From contig JAHFED010000012.1 of the NCBI GenBank assembly GCA_023248635.1, forward strand, positions 42,118 to 106,117: DNA of 64,000 nucleotides, read 5' to 3'. A program made the position numbers and the translations under genes. Of this stretch, positions 45,998 through 55,147 are shown piece by piece. Origin of the DNA: Myxococcales bacterium (GTDB lineage: Bacteria; Myxococcota; UBA727; VGSZ01). The notes under the pieces are model-generated. The model made no database searches, was not told where the DNA came from, and was given only the letters and a program-made list of their open reading frames with translations. Positions within the stretch are counted from its first letter, which is position 1, and each line of letters begins with the position of its first letter.

Positions 45998-48256
45998 CTA
46001 TTCGTCGTGCTCCAAGGCCCCAATGCTGTAGGGAATTGTGCGCGCCTGACCCGCATGATCGAGGGTCGGTTGGAGGTCGACCGGCAGCGCCACCGCACCT
46101 TCGGAGAAGCGCACATCGACGGACGGCTTGAGCGTCCAGCCGCTGCCGAGGAAGTCGTCCCAGCCGTGGTTGACCCAGGTAGCAAAGACTTCGTCGACGC
46201 CGGCAATTTCCTGGTTGGCGACGGCGCGGTCGGGGCCCTCGCGATTGAAGCAGGCCTCGAGAAACGCGAGCGATGAGGTGCGCTCCCAGGGGCCGCCGCA
46301 GGGATTTTCCGGGTAGTTGATCATCGCAGTGGTGCCGTTGCCGTCCCCCAGCACGAGGGCGTTGCCCGAGAACTCTTGCACCAAGGCCGGGAGCCCCTCG
46401 CGCTGGTTGATTCCCACGAAAGGCGCTGAATTATAGGTGTTTTCAATGAGGCACATGTTGTTGTTGAGGTACACGGCGGGACCTGTTCCCCCACCGAGCA
46501 GCTCGAAGCAGAGCGAGAGGTTCGGTGGGCTGACGTGCGAGGCGTAGATGGAATTGAAGTGCACGCGGGCCCGGTAGCCGCCGCCGCCGAAGCGCAGGGC
46601 GCGGTTGGCCGAATCGAAGCCGTCGATGAAATTGTGGTCGCCGGCATAGATGAGGTTGTTCTCGACCACCTGCTCGCCGTCGCCCCCAAAGAGCACGCCC
46701 CAGTTCATGCCAACGTTGCCGATGAAGTCGCCGCCGTAGATGCGGTTGCGGCGCAGGGCCGTCACAGCTCCCGCGCCGGTGCTGATGTTGAGGGCGAAGT
46801 GGCTGTGGCGCAGCTCGGAGGGAGCGCCGCCGCCGCCGTGGATGAAGCTCTCCGCAATCTCCACACTGCCGTTGCCCCGCACTTGAAAACCCGCGGCGCG
46901 CGTTCCGCTCGAGTTGGGAACCTCGCCCTCGCCGCCGTAGACCGCGGCGCGCAAGAACTCGCCGACGCCGGAGCCGTCCCACTGCACCGCCAGCGCGCCC
47001 ATCCCGCCGTGATCGATGGTGTTCGTGCCGCTGCCACCAGAAATCTCGTCGTCGTGCACCACCGGGAAAGAGCTGCCGCTCACGAGCAGGCCGACGCTGG
47101 CGGCTTCGCTCGGCGTGCTTCCCGTACCAGCACCGCCTTCGATGTGGTTGAAGCTCAGGGTCGCTGAGGCGTTGTCGAGGATCACCCCCACGCTCCCGGC
47201 GGGTCGAAGCGCGTCGGCCACCGTGGCACCGCCGAGGATGCGGTTGTGCTCGACGCGGGCGTTCGCCCCGGCGGTGATTTCGAGCGCCGCGCTGCTCCCG
47301 CTGCCGGTGCTTGGCCCGAGAAGGGCGAAGCCTTCGACGACGACGACGCTGGCCTCGGCGCCGGTCACCACCAAGGTGCTGCGCGTGGTCGGGAAATCGC
47401 CGTTTTCGATGGTGCTCTCAGCGTCGCTGACGGAGCCCGGCGCGCCGAAGTCTGCGGCGCGCTCCCAGCTCTCGCAGTCGTAGCCGCCTTGCAGGGCCAC
47501 GTTGAAGGAGATGCTGAGCCCACGCTCGGGGAAGCGACCGGCACAGACGAACACGCTGCGGTTTTCGGCGGCGGACGCAGACGCCAGCGCGAGACCGCGA
47601 CCGATGGTGCGCAGCGGATCTTCCTGGGTGCCGGGGTTTTGATCATCGCCTTGGGGTGACACGTAGAACTGTCCGGCGGGCTCCGCGTCCAGGCAAGCGA
47701 GGTTCAAGGGGTCACAGCCAAACGCACAGAGCTCGCGCGTTTCTTCGTAGACGCATTGGCCGTCGACGCACTGACCTTCGGCGGCGAAGCTCGACAGCGC
47801 GCCATCGGCGCCGCAAGAGCGGGCCGGGGCACCGTCACAGGCGTCGCAGCCCGAGCTTCCAGCTCCGACGAGCACGACGCGCTCGCGTTCTCCGTCGACG
47901 CTGTTGCTGAGGATTTCGATTGCTCCTTCGTAGGCCCGGACCGCCTCGGGGCGGAAGCGCACGGTCACCGTGGCGCCGGTGCCGGGCCCCAGGTTCAGCG
48001 TGGCCGGCTCCATGACAAAGGCCTGCTCATCGCTGGAAGCCACCTGGACGGTGAGCGCAGCGCTCTCCCGGCTGAGCACGTCGAAGGTGCGGCTGTTCTC
48101 CTGCCCGATGACCACCACGCCAAAATCGAGGGTGCGCACCGAGACGCCGATCTCCGCTCCCCTCTCGATCGGCGCCAGCGGCTCTGGTCCACATCCCGAG
48201 CAGCCCAGATGACCGAGGCACAACACCAAATAAAGTCCAACAAGAAAACGCGCCAT
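45998..48256 (-). CDS. Lipoprotein with choice-of-anchor and beta-helix domains
   Basis: The 752-residue protein starts at ATG 48256 after GGAGGGAAGGG. Its signal ends in a lipobox (LCLGHLGC). Residues about 40-130 form an ASPM-SPD-2-Hydin/choice-of-anchor Ig-like domain (LDFGVVVIGQENSRTFDV, VTVRFRPEAVRAYEG). A Cys-rich linker follows, then FYVSPQGDDQNPGTQEDPLRTI, the DUF1565-type start of a right-handed beta-helix running to about residue 650 (VEHNRILGG, LRRNRIYGG, VENNLIYAG). It is likely an outer-membrane-attached surface protein, perhaps polysaccharide-binding. No catalytic residues can be assigned. Confidence 0.82.
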   Translation of the reverse strand: MARFLVGLYLVLCLGHLGCSGCGPEPLAPIERGAEIGVSVRTLDFGVVVIGQENSRTFDVLSRESAALTVQVASSDEQAFVMEPATLNLGPGTGATVTVRFRPEAVRAYEGAIEILSNSVDGERERVVLVGAGSSGCDACDGAPARSCGADGALSSFAAEGQCVDGQCVYEETRELCAFGCDPLNLACLDAEPAGQFYVSPQGDDQNPGTQEDPLRTIGRGLALASASAAENRSVFVCAGRFPERGLSISFNVALQGGYDCESWERAADFGAPGSVSDAESTIENGDFPTTRSTLVVTGAEASVVVVEGFALLGPSTGSGSSAALEITAGANARVEHNRILGGATVADALRPAGSVGVILDNASATLSFNHIEGGAGTGSTPSEAASVGLLVSGSSFPVVHDDEISGGSGTNTIDHGGMGALAVQWDGSGVGEFLRAAVYGGEGEVPNSSGTRAAGFQVRGNGSVEIAESFIHGGGGAPSELRHSHFALNISTGAGAVTALRRNRIYGGDFIGNVGMNWGVLFGGDGEQVVENNLIYAGDHNFIDGFDSANRALRFGGGGYRARVHFNSIYASHVSPPNLSLCFELLGGGTGPAVYLNNNMCLIENTYNSAPFVGINQREGLPALVQEFSGNALVLGDGNGTTAMINYPENPCGGPWERTSSLAFLEACFNREGPDRAVANQEIAGVDEVFATWVNHGWDDFLGSGWTLKPSVDVRFSEGAVALPVDLQPTLDHAGQARTIPYSIGALEHDE

Positions 48257-48396
48257 ACCCTTCCCTCCAATAATCTAGAACAACTGTGTCGTGATTGTAT
48301 GATTCCGGTGGCCTTGCGCGCCGGGCACTCACCTTAACAACTCGACGATTGGCTCCCAGATTGTCGGGACCCAGATCGGCGGTGCACCGTGTGCAA

Positions 48397-50628
48397 CTAC
48401 GGCATCTCCGCGGCCCCGTCGGCGACATCGAGGCCTGCGGAATGGAAGGTCGACGGCGCCGAGCTGCGCCGGTTGTTGACCCACGCCATCTCGTCGCCGC
48501 GGGTCACGGGGCTGCCGCCGACGTCGTAGGCATCGGTGCCGCCGACGTCCAAGAAGATGCCCGTGGTGGGACGGGTCTCTCGGATGTCGCCGGCAGCGAT
48601 GCCGGGCAAGTCCGCTGCGGGAAGCGCGGGTTCGGCGACGGAGTGATAGGCGTCGTCGCCGCCGACGTTCACGAGCAGGCCCACGCCGTTGGAGTTGCCG
48701 GTGCCCAGCGAATGGTGGTGCACGTGGTAGGCATCGTCGCCACCCCGATCGATGTGAATGCCGACGGCGAAGTCGTTTCCGATTCCTACTGATTCGGCGA
48801 CCTGCAAGAGATTTGCATTGTATTGATCTGATCCAGATTGGTCTAGGAAAATGCCGCTTGAAAAGTGCGCTGCCGCGCCCTGAACATAAAAGAATCCGTC
48901 ATAGGTGTCGTCGCCGCCGGCGTCGCTGAGGATGCCGGTGCCGAACCAATAGCCGACGCCCTGCCCAAAGACCGAAGCCACGTAGATGTCGTCGCCGCCC
49001 TGATCGCGCAGCAGGCCCAGCCCGCCCGACATGTAGTGGCCTCCTTGGTCATCACGCCGGCCAAAGCCTGCGCCTTGCACGAAGGAGCTGTTCGCCTGTC
49101 CGGGGATCTGGGGCGAGTAGTACAAAGGGTCGGTCGGCTCGGCGAAATACCGGTCGCTTCCCGCGCCACCGTCGACGAGAAAACCCGCTCCGCGCACGAA
49201 GCCGAAGCCCTGGGAGACGGTGTAGGTGCGGTATTCGTCGGCCCCGCCCGCATCGAGGAGCAGGCCGATGCCGAAGACGCCAGCCCCCTGCCCTTCTGCC
49301 TCCAAGGCGTAGCGGTCGTCGCCGCCGGCATCATAGAGGACGCCGACCCCAAGGGCGCCAAAGCCCTGCGAGGCGCGCAGCGATTGGTAGTGGTCGGCTT
49401 CGGGCCCGAGGTCGAAGAGGAAGGCGATGCCGAGCGAGGCTGCTCCTTGCCGCAGGGCCGACGAATTGGTGTAGGGGCCGTAGTACTGCGAGGGCGCCAC
49501 GCGGCCCGCGCCGTCGGAGGGCAGGCGCGCCCCATCGTTGGGATCGACCAGCTCGGGGTAGCCATAGGAATCAGCACCTCCGAGATCGATGGCGACGGAG
49601 ACCCCGTGCTCGCCGTCCACCGTGGCGCCGATCTGGGCGCGGTAGACATCGTCGCCGCCGGTGTCGAGCAGGAAAGCAACCGCGCCGCCGCCGTCTTCGG
49701 GGGGCTCGAGGGTTTGGCTGCTGGCATCGGACACGATGATCGCTCCCAAGGGCGTGTCGGCCCGAAAGGAGAAGCCCTTTGATCCGGCATAGGCCGACAG
49801 GCCGGCGTGCTCGATCGCCAACGCGAGATCGGCGGCCCCTTGGTAGAGCAGGGCGTAGTCGAGACGATCACCCTGCAAGATCTCGAGGTAGAAATCGTCG
49901 ACGGCGACGCCTGCTGGCATGGGCCACTGCGGCGTCGACGCGAAGGCCGCGCGGAGCTCTTCGTCTTCGAGCCGCCCCACCGCCTCGTCCCGCGCGGCAG
50001 CGGCCGTCGCCAGAGCGCGAAGCACCGGAACCAGCGCCCGCTGCAGCTCCAAGGGGACGTCGGCGCCGTCGGCGGCGAGGGCTGCGACGTCGGGTTGGGC
50101 ACCGCGTGCGCGCGTCAATTCGGCCACGGCGTCGGCCAAGGGTTGGTCACCGGGGGGGATCGCCGCCGCAGCGGTGCAGCTTGCTGGCGCGTAGCCCAGA
50201 CGAGAAGCGGCGGCCACGATCGCGCTGGCCACCGGGTGGGGGCCAGAAAGAGCGGCGTCGATCTCTGCCGTGAGGTTGCTCGCGAAGGGGACGGCGTTGA
50301 GGGGCGCCTTCCAAATGCGATCGTAGAAAGGAAGGCGCTCGGGATCGGCGACGATGTTGGGGGGAAAGAGGGCCACGTCGCTGTCGCTGTAGCCGAGGGA
50401 GCAGCGGTCCAGGCCCGCCATCGCCAGCGCGTCGTCGAGGCGATCTGCCGTGGGGAGATGAACGCCTCTACAGGCCTCCGACTCCGCCAGCGCCTGGCCC
50501 TCATAGGCGGGCGTCGCGCACACAGCCTCAGCCGGCGCGCTGCTGGCCACGTCGTCGACGGCAGGGGTGCACCCATTTCCCAGGAGGATGCCGACGACGG
50601 CCCAAGAGATCTGCACAACCTTGGTCAT
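48397..50628 (-). CDS. Lipoprotein with about eleven GGDD-Y repeats
   Basis: The 743-residue protein has a lipobox (VVGILLGNGC). The N-terminal half (30-290) is helical and unrecognised. From about residue 300 to 720 a unit of about 25-30 residues is repeated with the consensus GxGxLxDxGGDDxY followed by xQGxGxxx: LLDTGGDDVY, LYDAGGDDRY, LLDAGGADEY, LRDQGGDDIY, LSDAGGDDTY, IDRGGDDAY, VNVGGDDAY and LDVGGTDAY. Spacing and Gly/Asp content suggest a beta-solenoid with stacked Asp residues, possibly Ca2+-binding; it does not match the RTX nonapeptide. It lies 140 bases upstream of the beta-helix lipoprotein on the same strand. Confidence 0.75.
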   Translation of the reverse strand: MTKVVQISWAVVGILLGNGCTPAVDDVASSAPAEAVCATPAYEGQALAESEACRGVHLPTADRLDDALAMAGLDRCSLGYSDSDVALFPPNIVADPERLPFYDRIWKAPLNAVPFASNLTAEIDAALSGPHPVASAIVAAASRLGYAPASCTAAAAIPPGDQPLADAVAELTRARGAQPDVAALAADGADVPLELQRALVPVLRALATAAAARDEAVGRLEDEELRAAFASTPQWPMPAGVAVDDFYLEILQGDRLDYALLYQGAADLALAIEHAGLSAYAGSKGFSFRADTPLGAIIVSDASSQTLEPPEDGGGAVAFLLDTGGDDVYRAQIGATVDGEHGVSVAIDLGGADSYGYPELVDPNDGARLPSDGAGRVAPSQYYGPYTNSSALRQGAASLGIAFLFDLGPEADHYQSLRASQGFGALGVGVLYDAGGDDRYALEAEGQGAGVFGIGLLLDAGGADEYRTYTVSQGFGFVRGAGFLVDGGAGSDRYFAEPTDPLYYSPQIPGQANSSFVQGAGFGRRDDQGGHYMSGGLGLLRDQGGDDIYVASVFGQGVGYWFGTGILSDAGGDDTYDGFFYVQGAAAHFSSGIFLDQSGSDQYNANLLQVAESVGIGNDFAVGIHIDRGGDDAYHVHHHSLGTGNSNGVGLLVNVGGDDAYHSVAEPALPAADLPGIAAGDIRETRPTTGIFLDVGGTDAYDVGGSPVTRGDEMAWVNNRRSSAPSTFHSAGLDVADGAAEMP

Positions 50629-50795
50629 GGGTGGCGGCTACTGCGGACCCAACCCTTCCGCCACCGGCCAGAGCATCAGCCCATCGGCGGAGGGCGGCCA
50701 GGACCTTTCACGACGACGTCGTCACCGGCGGGGTTCACCGCGAAGGCATCGGCTGAGGGGACGACGACGTCGAAGCCTCAACGGTCTTCGTCGGC

Positions 50796-51905
50796 TCAGA
50801 CGTTGAACTTGAAGTGCATGACGTCGCCGTCTCTGACGACGTACTCCTTGCCTTCGAGGCGCAACTTGCCGGCTTCGCGGCAGCGGGACTCACCGCCCAA
50901 GGCGACGAAGTCCTCCCACCAGATGACCTCGGCCTTGATGAAGCCGCGCTCGAAGTCGGAGTGGATGACGCCGGCGGCGCCAGGAGCCTTGGTGCCTTTG
51001 CTGATCGTCCAGGCCCGAACCTCTTTGACGCCGGCGGTGAAGTAGCTGGCGAGGCCGAGCAATTTGTAGCCGGCGTAGATGAGGCGATCGAGGCCCGACG
51101 ACGTCATCCCGAGGCTGGCCAGGAATTCCTTGCGCTCTTCGCGGGGCAGCTCGGCCACCTCGGACTCGATCTTGGCGCAGATGGGCAACACCTGATCCTT
51201 GCGGGCGGCGGCGAAGTCGGTGAGGGCCTTGAGGTGGACGTTGTCGTCGACGCTCATGCCGCCTTCGTGGCAGTTGGCGACGAAGAGCGTGGGCTTGATC
51301 GTCAACAGATGCATGTCGTGCAAGACGCGGTTGTAGTCGTCGTCGAGACGGTCGTAGGAAAACGAGCGCGCGGGCTCGCCCTTGTCCATGTGCACCCGCA
51401 AGGCCTCGCAGAAGGGCAGCGCCTTCTTCTCCGCCGGATCACCAGCGCCCTTGGACATCTTGCGCGCGCGATCGACGCGCTTTTCGACTGCTTCGAGGTC
51501 GGCGAGGATCAGCTCGGTCTCGATGGTCGAGACATCGCGAACGGGATCGACGCGGCCGTCGACGTGGACGACGTTGTCGTCGACGAAGCAGCGCACCACA
51601 TGGCAGATGGCGTCGGTGTCTCTGATGTGCGTGAGGAATTTATTCCCCAGGCCTTCGCCCTTCGACGCCCCCCGCACGATGCCGGCGATGTCGACGAAGC
51701 GGTTGGTCGCTGGGACGGTGCGCTCGGGGTGCACGATCTTGGCGAGAGCGTCCATGCGGGCGTCGGGGACCTCGACGATGCCGACGTTGGGCTCGATGGT
51801 GCAAAAGGGGTAATTGGCCGCCTCGGCGCGCGCCGACGACAGGCAGTTGAAGAGGGTGGACTTGCCGACGTTGGGCAGCCCGACGATTCCGCACGAAAAA
51901 CCCAT
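50796..51905 (-). CDS. ychF: Redox-regulated ATPase/GTPase YchF (OLA1 family)
   Basis: The 369-residue Obg-related protein has the P-loop GLPNVGKST (residues 9-17), switch region FVDIAGIVRGASKGEGLG and the unusual G4 motif NCHE in place of NKxD, a feature of YchF that favours ATP. A TGS domain ends the protein (WTISKGTKAPGAAGVIHSDFERGFIKAEV). It binds ribosomes and modulates translation under stress. The start is ATG 51905; the gene is divergent from trmH with 67 bases between them. Confidence 0.95.
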   Translation of the reverse strand: MGFSCGIVGLPNVGKSTLFNCLSSARAEAANYPFCTIEPNVGIVEVPDARMDALAKIVHPERTVPATNRFVDIAGIVRGASKGEGLGNKFLTHIRDTDAICHVVRCFVDDNVVHVDGRVDPVRDVSTIETELILADLEAVEKRVDRARKMSKGAGDPAEKKALPFCEALRVHMDKGEPARSFSYDRLDDDYNRVLHDMHLLTIKPTLFVANCHEGGMSVDDNVHLKALTDFAAARKDQVLPICAKIESEVAELPREERKEFLASLGMTSSGLDRLIYAGYKLLGLASYFTAGVKEVRAWTISKGTKAPGAAGVIHSDFERGFIKAEVIWWEDFVALGGESRCREAGKLRLEGKEYVVRDGDVMHFKFNV

Positions 51906-51950
51906 GATCGCGCGGTAGCAAGCCGATGCTCGTTGTTCCACCTGAACTTC

Positions 51951-51960
51951 GGGGGGGGGG
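51951..51960. repeat. Ten-G homopolymer at trmH ribosome site
   Basis: Ten consecutive G lie 12 bases before the trmH ATG, where the ribosome site should be, and 45 bases from the divergent ychF start. Such a tract may slip during replication and change spacing. Confidence 0.7.
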
Positions 51961-51972
51961 AAAGACCAAACC

Positions 51973-52743
51973 ATGACGACGACGTCGACCGCGCCCACCT
52001 CGGCGGCCGCGCTGCGGGCCCACCTCGAGACCCTGCCCCTCGCGCAGGCCCTGATCGAGCACCTCAGCGCCCACCGCTTCCAGCGCGTCGTCGACGTCGC
52101 CGCCGCCCGCCTGCAGGGCATCACCGTGGTGATGGAGAACATCGCCGACGCCCACAACGCCTCCGCCGTGCTGCGCACCTGCGAGGGCCTGGGCATCGAC
52201 ACCCTCCACGTCGTCGAGCAGCCCAACAAGTGGGAGAAGAACAAGGCCATCTCCCGCTCCGCCGACGACTGGATCACCGTGCGCAAACACCAGGGCCTGG
52301 CGCGCTGCCTCGGAGATCTCTCCGCCGAGGCCTTCACCCTCTACGCCGCCGACGTCGGCCCGGGCTGCGTGTCCGTCGCCGACGTCGACGTCAGCGCGCC
52401 GGTGTGCTTCGTCTTTGGCAGCGAGCACAGCGGCCTGAGCAAGAGGGCCAAGGCCCTGACCGATCGGCGCTTCACCGTCCCCATGCACGGCATGGTCGAG
52501 AGCTTCAACGTCAGCGTCTCCGCCGCGGTGGCCTTGTGGGAGGTGACCTCCCGACGGCGACGGCTGCTGGGCTCCGCCGGCGACCTCTCCCTCGAGCAGG
52601 CGACCACTCGTGCACTCCGCTTTCTGAAGCGCGCCGTGAAGAACCCCGAGCTGGTGGCCCGCCTCGAAAGCGAGCTGGTGTCGGGGGTCACGCCGCTTCA
52701 GGCTGGCCAAACAGAATCTCGCGACCCGGTCGAACCGCGGTGA
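51973..52743 (+). CDS. trmH: tRNA (guanosine-2'-O)-methyltransferase TrmH
   Basis: The 256-residue SPOUT-class protein has all three TrmH motifs: ENIADAHNASAVLRTCEGLG, FGSEHSGLS and GMVESFNVSVSAAVALWE. Most similar to TrmH, which 2'-O-methylates G18 of tRNA with S-adenosylmethionine. It has a Ser/Thr-rich first 12 residues. It starts at ATG 51973, and a ten-G run takes the place of its ribosome site. It is followed by a hairpin array. Confidence 0.92.
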   Translation: MTTTSTAPTSAAALRAHLETLPLAQALIEHLSAHRFQRVVDVAAARLQGITVVMENIADAHNASAVLRTCEGLGIDTLHVVEQPNKWEKNKAISRSADDWITVRKHQGLARCLGDLSAEAFTLYAADVGPGCVSVADVDVSAPVCFVFGSEHSGLSKRAKALTDRRFTVPMHGMVESFNVSVSAAVALWEVTSRRRRLLGSAGDLSLEQATTRALRFLKRAVKNPELVARLESELVSGVTPLQAGQTESRDPVEPR

Positions 52744-52786
52744 CGTCGACGTCGGAGACTTGTAGGGTGCCTTGGGAGTTGGCACG

Positions 52787-52975
52787 AAGACGCTCCAGCG
52801 TCTTGAAGTTCGACGTTCAAGACGCTGGCGCGTCTTGAAGTTCTGCTGGTTCAAGACGCTGGCGCGTCTTGAAGTTCTGCTGGTTCAAGACGCTGGCGCG
52901 TCTTGAAGTTCTGCTGGTTCAAGACGCTGGCGCGTCTTGAAGTTCTGCTGGTTCAAGACGCTGGCGCGTCTTGAA
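52787..52975. repeat. Array of 34-bp hairpin repeats
   Basis: Five units start at 52816, 52850, 52884, 52918 and 52952. Each is a 24-base hairpin, TTCAAGACGC + TGGC + GCGTCTTGAA, separated by an identical 10-base spacer GTTCTGCTGG, giving a period of 34. A sixth shorter variant, AAGACGCT + CC + AGCGTCTT, lies at about 52787-52804. The array ends 13 bases before ATG 52989, so if it is transcribed with that gene it forms the leader. Spacers are identical, so this is not CRISPR. Confidence 0.95.
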
Positions 52976-52988
52976 GATCAGGAAGGTC

Positions 52989-54086
52989 ATGGTTGCTGCG
53001 GTCGCCCAGCGTGTCGAATCTTCCGCCTCGCCGGCGGTCGGCGGGGGTGCGCCGGCGATCCTTCCCCCCGCCCTCGTGCTGCGCCAACGCGCCGTCGTCG
53101 ATCTGGTGGGCCAGGACGCCCTCGAACCGTCGACGGCCAGCTTTCGCCGGGTGCTCACCGCCGAGGTCGACCGGCTCTTTGATCGGGGGGTGCTGCCCCG
53201 GGTTCGCACGGTCTGGCCCGACGTCGACGCCGCGGGGTTCTTGGCCAAGTGGCGGGGCGGCTTCGAGCTCTATTGCTCGCTGGCGCTGTCGAGCATCGTG
53301 TGCTCGGCCCGACGGCCCATCGCCATCTCCATCGCCAGCCGCGTCTTTCGGGCCCTCGGCGTCGACGAAGAGGGCATCGCCTTCGTCGGCTTGCGCGTGG
53401 TGCCGCTGGTCTTTCGCGTGCTCGAGCGGGCCGCCTGCCAGCGGGCGGCCTTGGTGTCGGCGTGGATCCTGGTGCTCGACGAGGCCCTCGACGAAGGCTT
53501 GAACGCCGTCCCCCTGGCGCGGCGACCGCAGGTGCTGGCCGAGACCATGAGAGGAGCGCTCCCCGACGACGCCACTCCCGAGCTGAGGGCCGTGCACGTG
53601 CTGGGTGCGGCCATCCGGGCCTCGGTCCGAGACGCCGCCGATCAGGCCCACCTGGCCCGCGTCGTCGACGACGTCGAAGCCTGGGCTTGTGGCGAGGTCA
53701 AGAACCTCCTGGGTGAGCCCGATCCCCACGGCGTCTCCCACCGCACCATCGGCATCACCGCCAGCATGGATCTGCTCGGCTGGGCCGTCTCCAACTACGC
53801 CGGCGGCGTCGAGCACCAGTTCCTCTACCGCGTCGCCGAGCTCGGGCAGATGGTCGACGACTGGCTCGACCTCGACAAAGATCACGCCCAGGGACGCGTC
53901 ACCCCCGCCACCGCCGGTGTGTGGAACCCCGAGACCATGGCCGCCTCCTACGCCGCCGCCGAAGCCCTGCTGCACCAGCTCGCCGACGAGGTCGGAGAAC
54001 CCCAAGGCGCCTATCGGCGGCTGCTGGTGCGCACCTTTCGCGGGCAGGTGCAGCACATGGTGCGCTGTCTGGTCGCCAACCCCTGA
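52989..54086 (+). CDS. Isoprenoid-synthase-like protein, function unknown
   Basis: The 365-residue protein is helical throughout and has two acidic motifs in the places expected for a class I isoprenoid synthase: DEALDE (164-169, LVLDEALDEGLN) and, about 120 residues later, MVDDWLDLDKDHAQGR (Asp290, 291, 294, 296, 298), much like the second DDxxD region of polyprenyl synthases. The first motif is DExxDE, not the usual DDxxD, and the flanking Arg-rich segment is weak, so it is a divergent member at best. The start is ATG 52989 with AGGAAGG just upstream; TTG 52971 would enter the last hairpin. It is preceded by the 34-bp hairpin array. Confidence 0.55.
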   Translation: MVAAVAQRVESSASPAVGGGAPAILPPALVLRQRAVVDLVGQDALEPSTASFRRVLTAEVDRLFDRGVLPRVRTVWPDVDAAGFLAKWRGGFELYCSLALSSIVCSARRPIAISIASRVFRALGVDEEGIAFVGLRVVPLVFRVLERAACQRAALVSAWILVLDEALDEGLNAVPLARRPQVLAETMRGALPDDATPELRAVHVLGAAIRASVRDAADQAHLARVVDDVEAWACGEVKNLLGEPDPHGVSHRTIGITASMDLLGWAVSNYAGGVEHQFLYRVAELGQMVDDWLDLDKDHAQGRVTPATAGVWNPETMAASYAAAEALLHQLADEVGEPQGAYRRLLVRTFRGQVQHMVRCLVANP

Positions 54087-54091
54087 CGCTC

Positions 54092-55147
54092 TCAGCCTGA
54101 GAGACTCACCAGCGCCGTCGACGATGCTTCGACCAAGGCGTCGGGCGCGGCCATCAAGGACAACGACGACGACCGGCCCTGCTGCACCCAAGCCCGCGCG
54201 GCCATCGCGATCATGACGGCGTTGTCGGTGCACAGCGCCTTGGGCGGCAGGTAGACTGCGACGTCGAGCTCCTGGCCTCGCCTCACGGCTTCACGGCGCA
54301 AGCGCGAGTTGGCCGCCACGCCGCCGCCGAGCACCAGGGTGTGAATCTGCAGCCGACGACAAGCGAGCAAGGCCTTGTGCAAGAGCATGTCGACGATGGC
54401 CTCTTGCACGCTGGCGCAGAGATCGGCGAGGCGTTGGCCCTCGAGGCGCTCCCCGCGCTTGAGGGCGGCGTCGACGTGCACGCGCACCGCGGTCTTCAAG
54501 CCCGAGAAGGAGAAGTCGTAATTGCTGCGGTCCCGCAACGAGCGCGGCATGGCGACGGCGTTGCAGTCCCCCTGCTGCGAGAGTTGGTCGATGACGATGC
54601 CGCCGGGGTAGCCCAGGCCGAGGAGCTTCGCGGTTTTGTCGAAGGCTTCACCGGCGGCGTCGTCCCGGGTCTGCCCGAGCAGCTTGGCGCAGCCGACGCC
54701 GTCGAAGCGGTAGAGCGCCGTGTGTCCTCCCGACACCACCAGGCCGATGAAGGGCGGCGGCGGCGACGCGGGATCAGCGGCGGCGGCCATCAGGTGTCCC
54801 TCGATGTGGTGCACGCCGACGAAGGGGCAACCCCAGCCCTGCGCCAGACCTTTGGCGTACCCCAGGCCCACCAAGAGCGCGCCCACGAGCCCGGGACCAT
54901 AGGTGGCCGCGACGACGTCGACGGTGCCGACGCCGGCCAAGGCGTCGCCGACGACGACGTCGATCTTCTCCAGATGCTCGCGGGACGCGATCTCGGGCAC
55001 CACTCCGCCAAAGGGAGCATGGGCCTGGGTCTGGGAGTGGATCACCGACGAGAGGACGGACCCGCTGTCGATGTCGACGACGGCGGCGGCGGTCTCGTCA
55101 CAGCTGCTCTCGATGGCGAGGAGAAGCCTCCGCCCAGCGGGGCTCAC
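54092..55147 (-). CDS. tsaD: tRNA N6-threonylcarbamoyladenosine transferase TsaD
   Basis: The 351-residue ASKHA-fold protein transfers threonylcarbamoyl to A37 of ANN-decoding tRNAs with TsaB and TsaE. IESSCDETAAAVVD, PEIASREH, the metal motif HIEGH (His114, His118) and VVSGGHTALY are present, plus GGGVAANSRLR near the C-terminus. The start is GTG 55147, sharing GTGA with the stop of the upstream membrane protein gene. It lies five bases from the end of the convergent isoprenoid-synthase-like gene. tsaB and tsaE are not in the window. Confidence 0.95.
   Translation of the reverse strand: MSPAGRRLLLAIESSCDETAAAVVDIDSGSVLSSVIHSQTQAHAPFGGVVPEIASREHLEKIDVVVGDALAGVGTVDVVAATYGPGLVGALLVGLGYAKGLAQGWGCPFVGVHHIEGHLMAAAADPASPPPPFIGLVVSGGHTALYRFDGVGCAKLLGQTRDDAAGEAFDKTAKLLGLGYPGGIVIDQLSQQGDCNAVAMPRSLRDRSNYDFSFSGLKTAVRVHVDAALKRGERLEGQRLADLCASVQEAIVDMLLHKALLACRRLQIHTLVLGGGVAANSRLRREAVRRGQELDVAVYLPPKALCTDNAVMIAMAARAWVQQGRSSSLSLMAAPDALVEASSTALVSLSG

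Noticed and set aside
52787-52975. CRISPR array
   Set aside because: The units are regularly spaced, but all spacers are the same 10 bases and repeats are hairpins; no cas genes are near.
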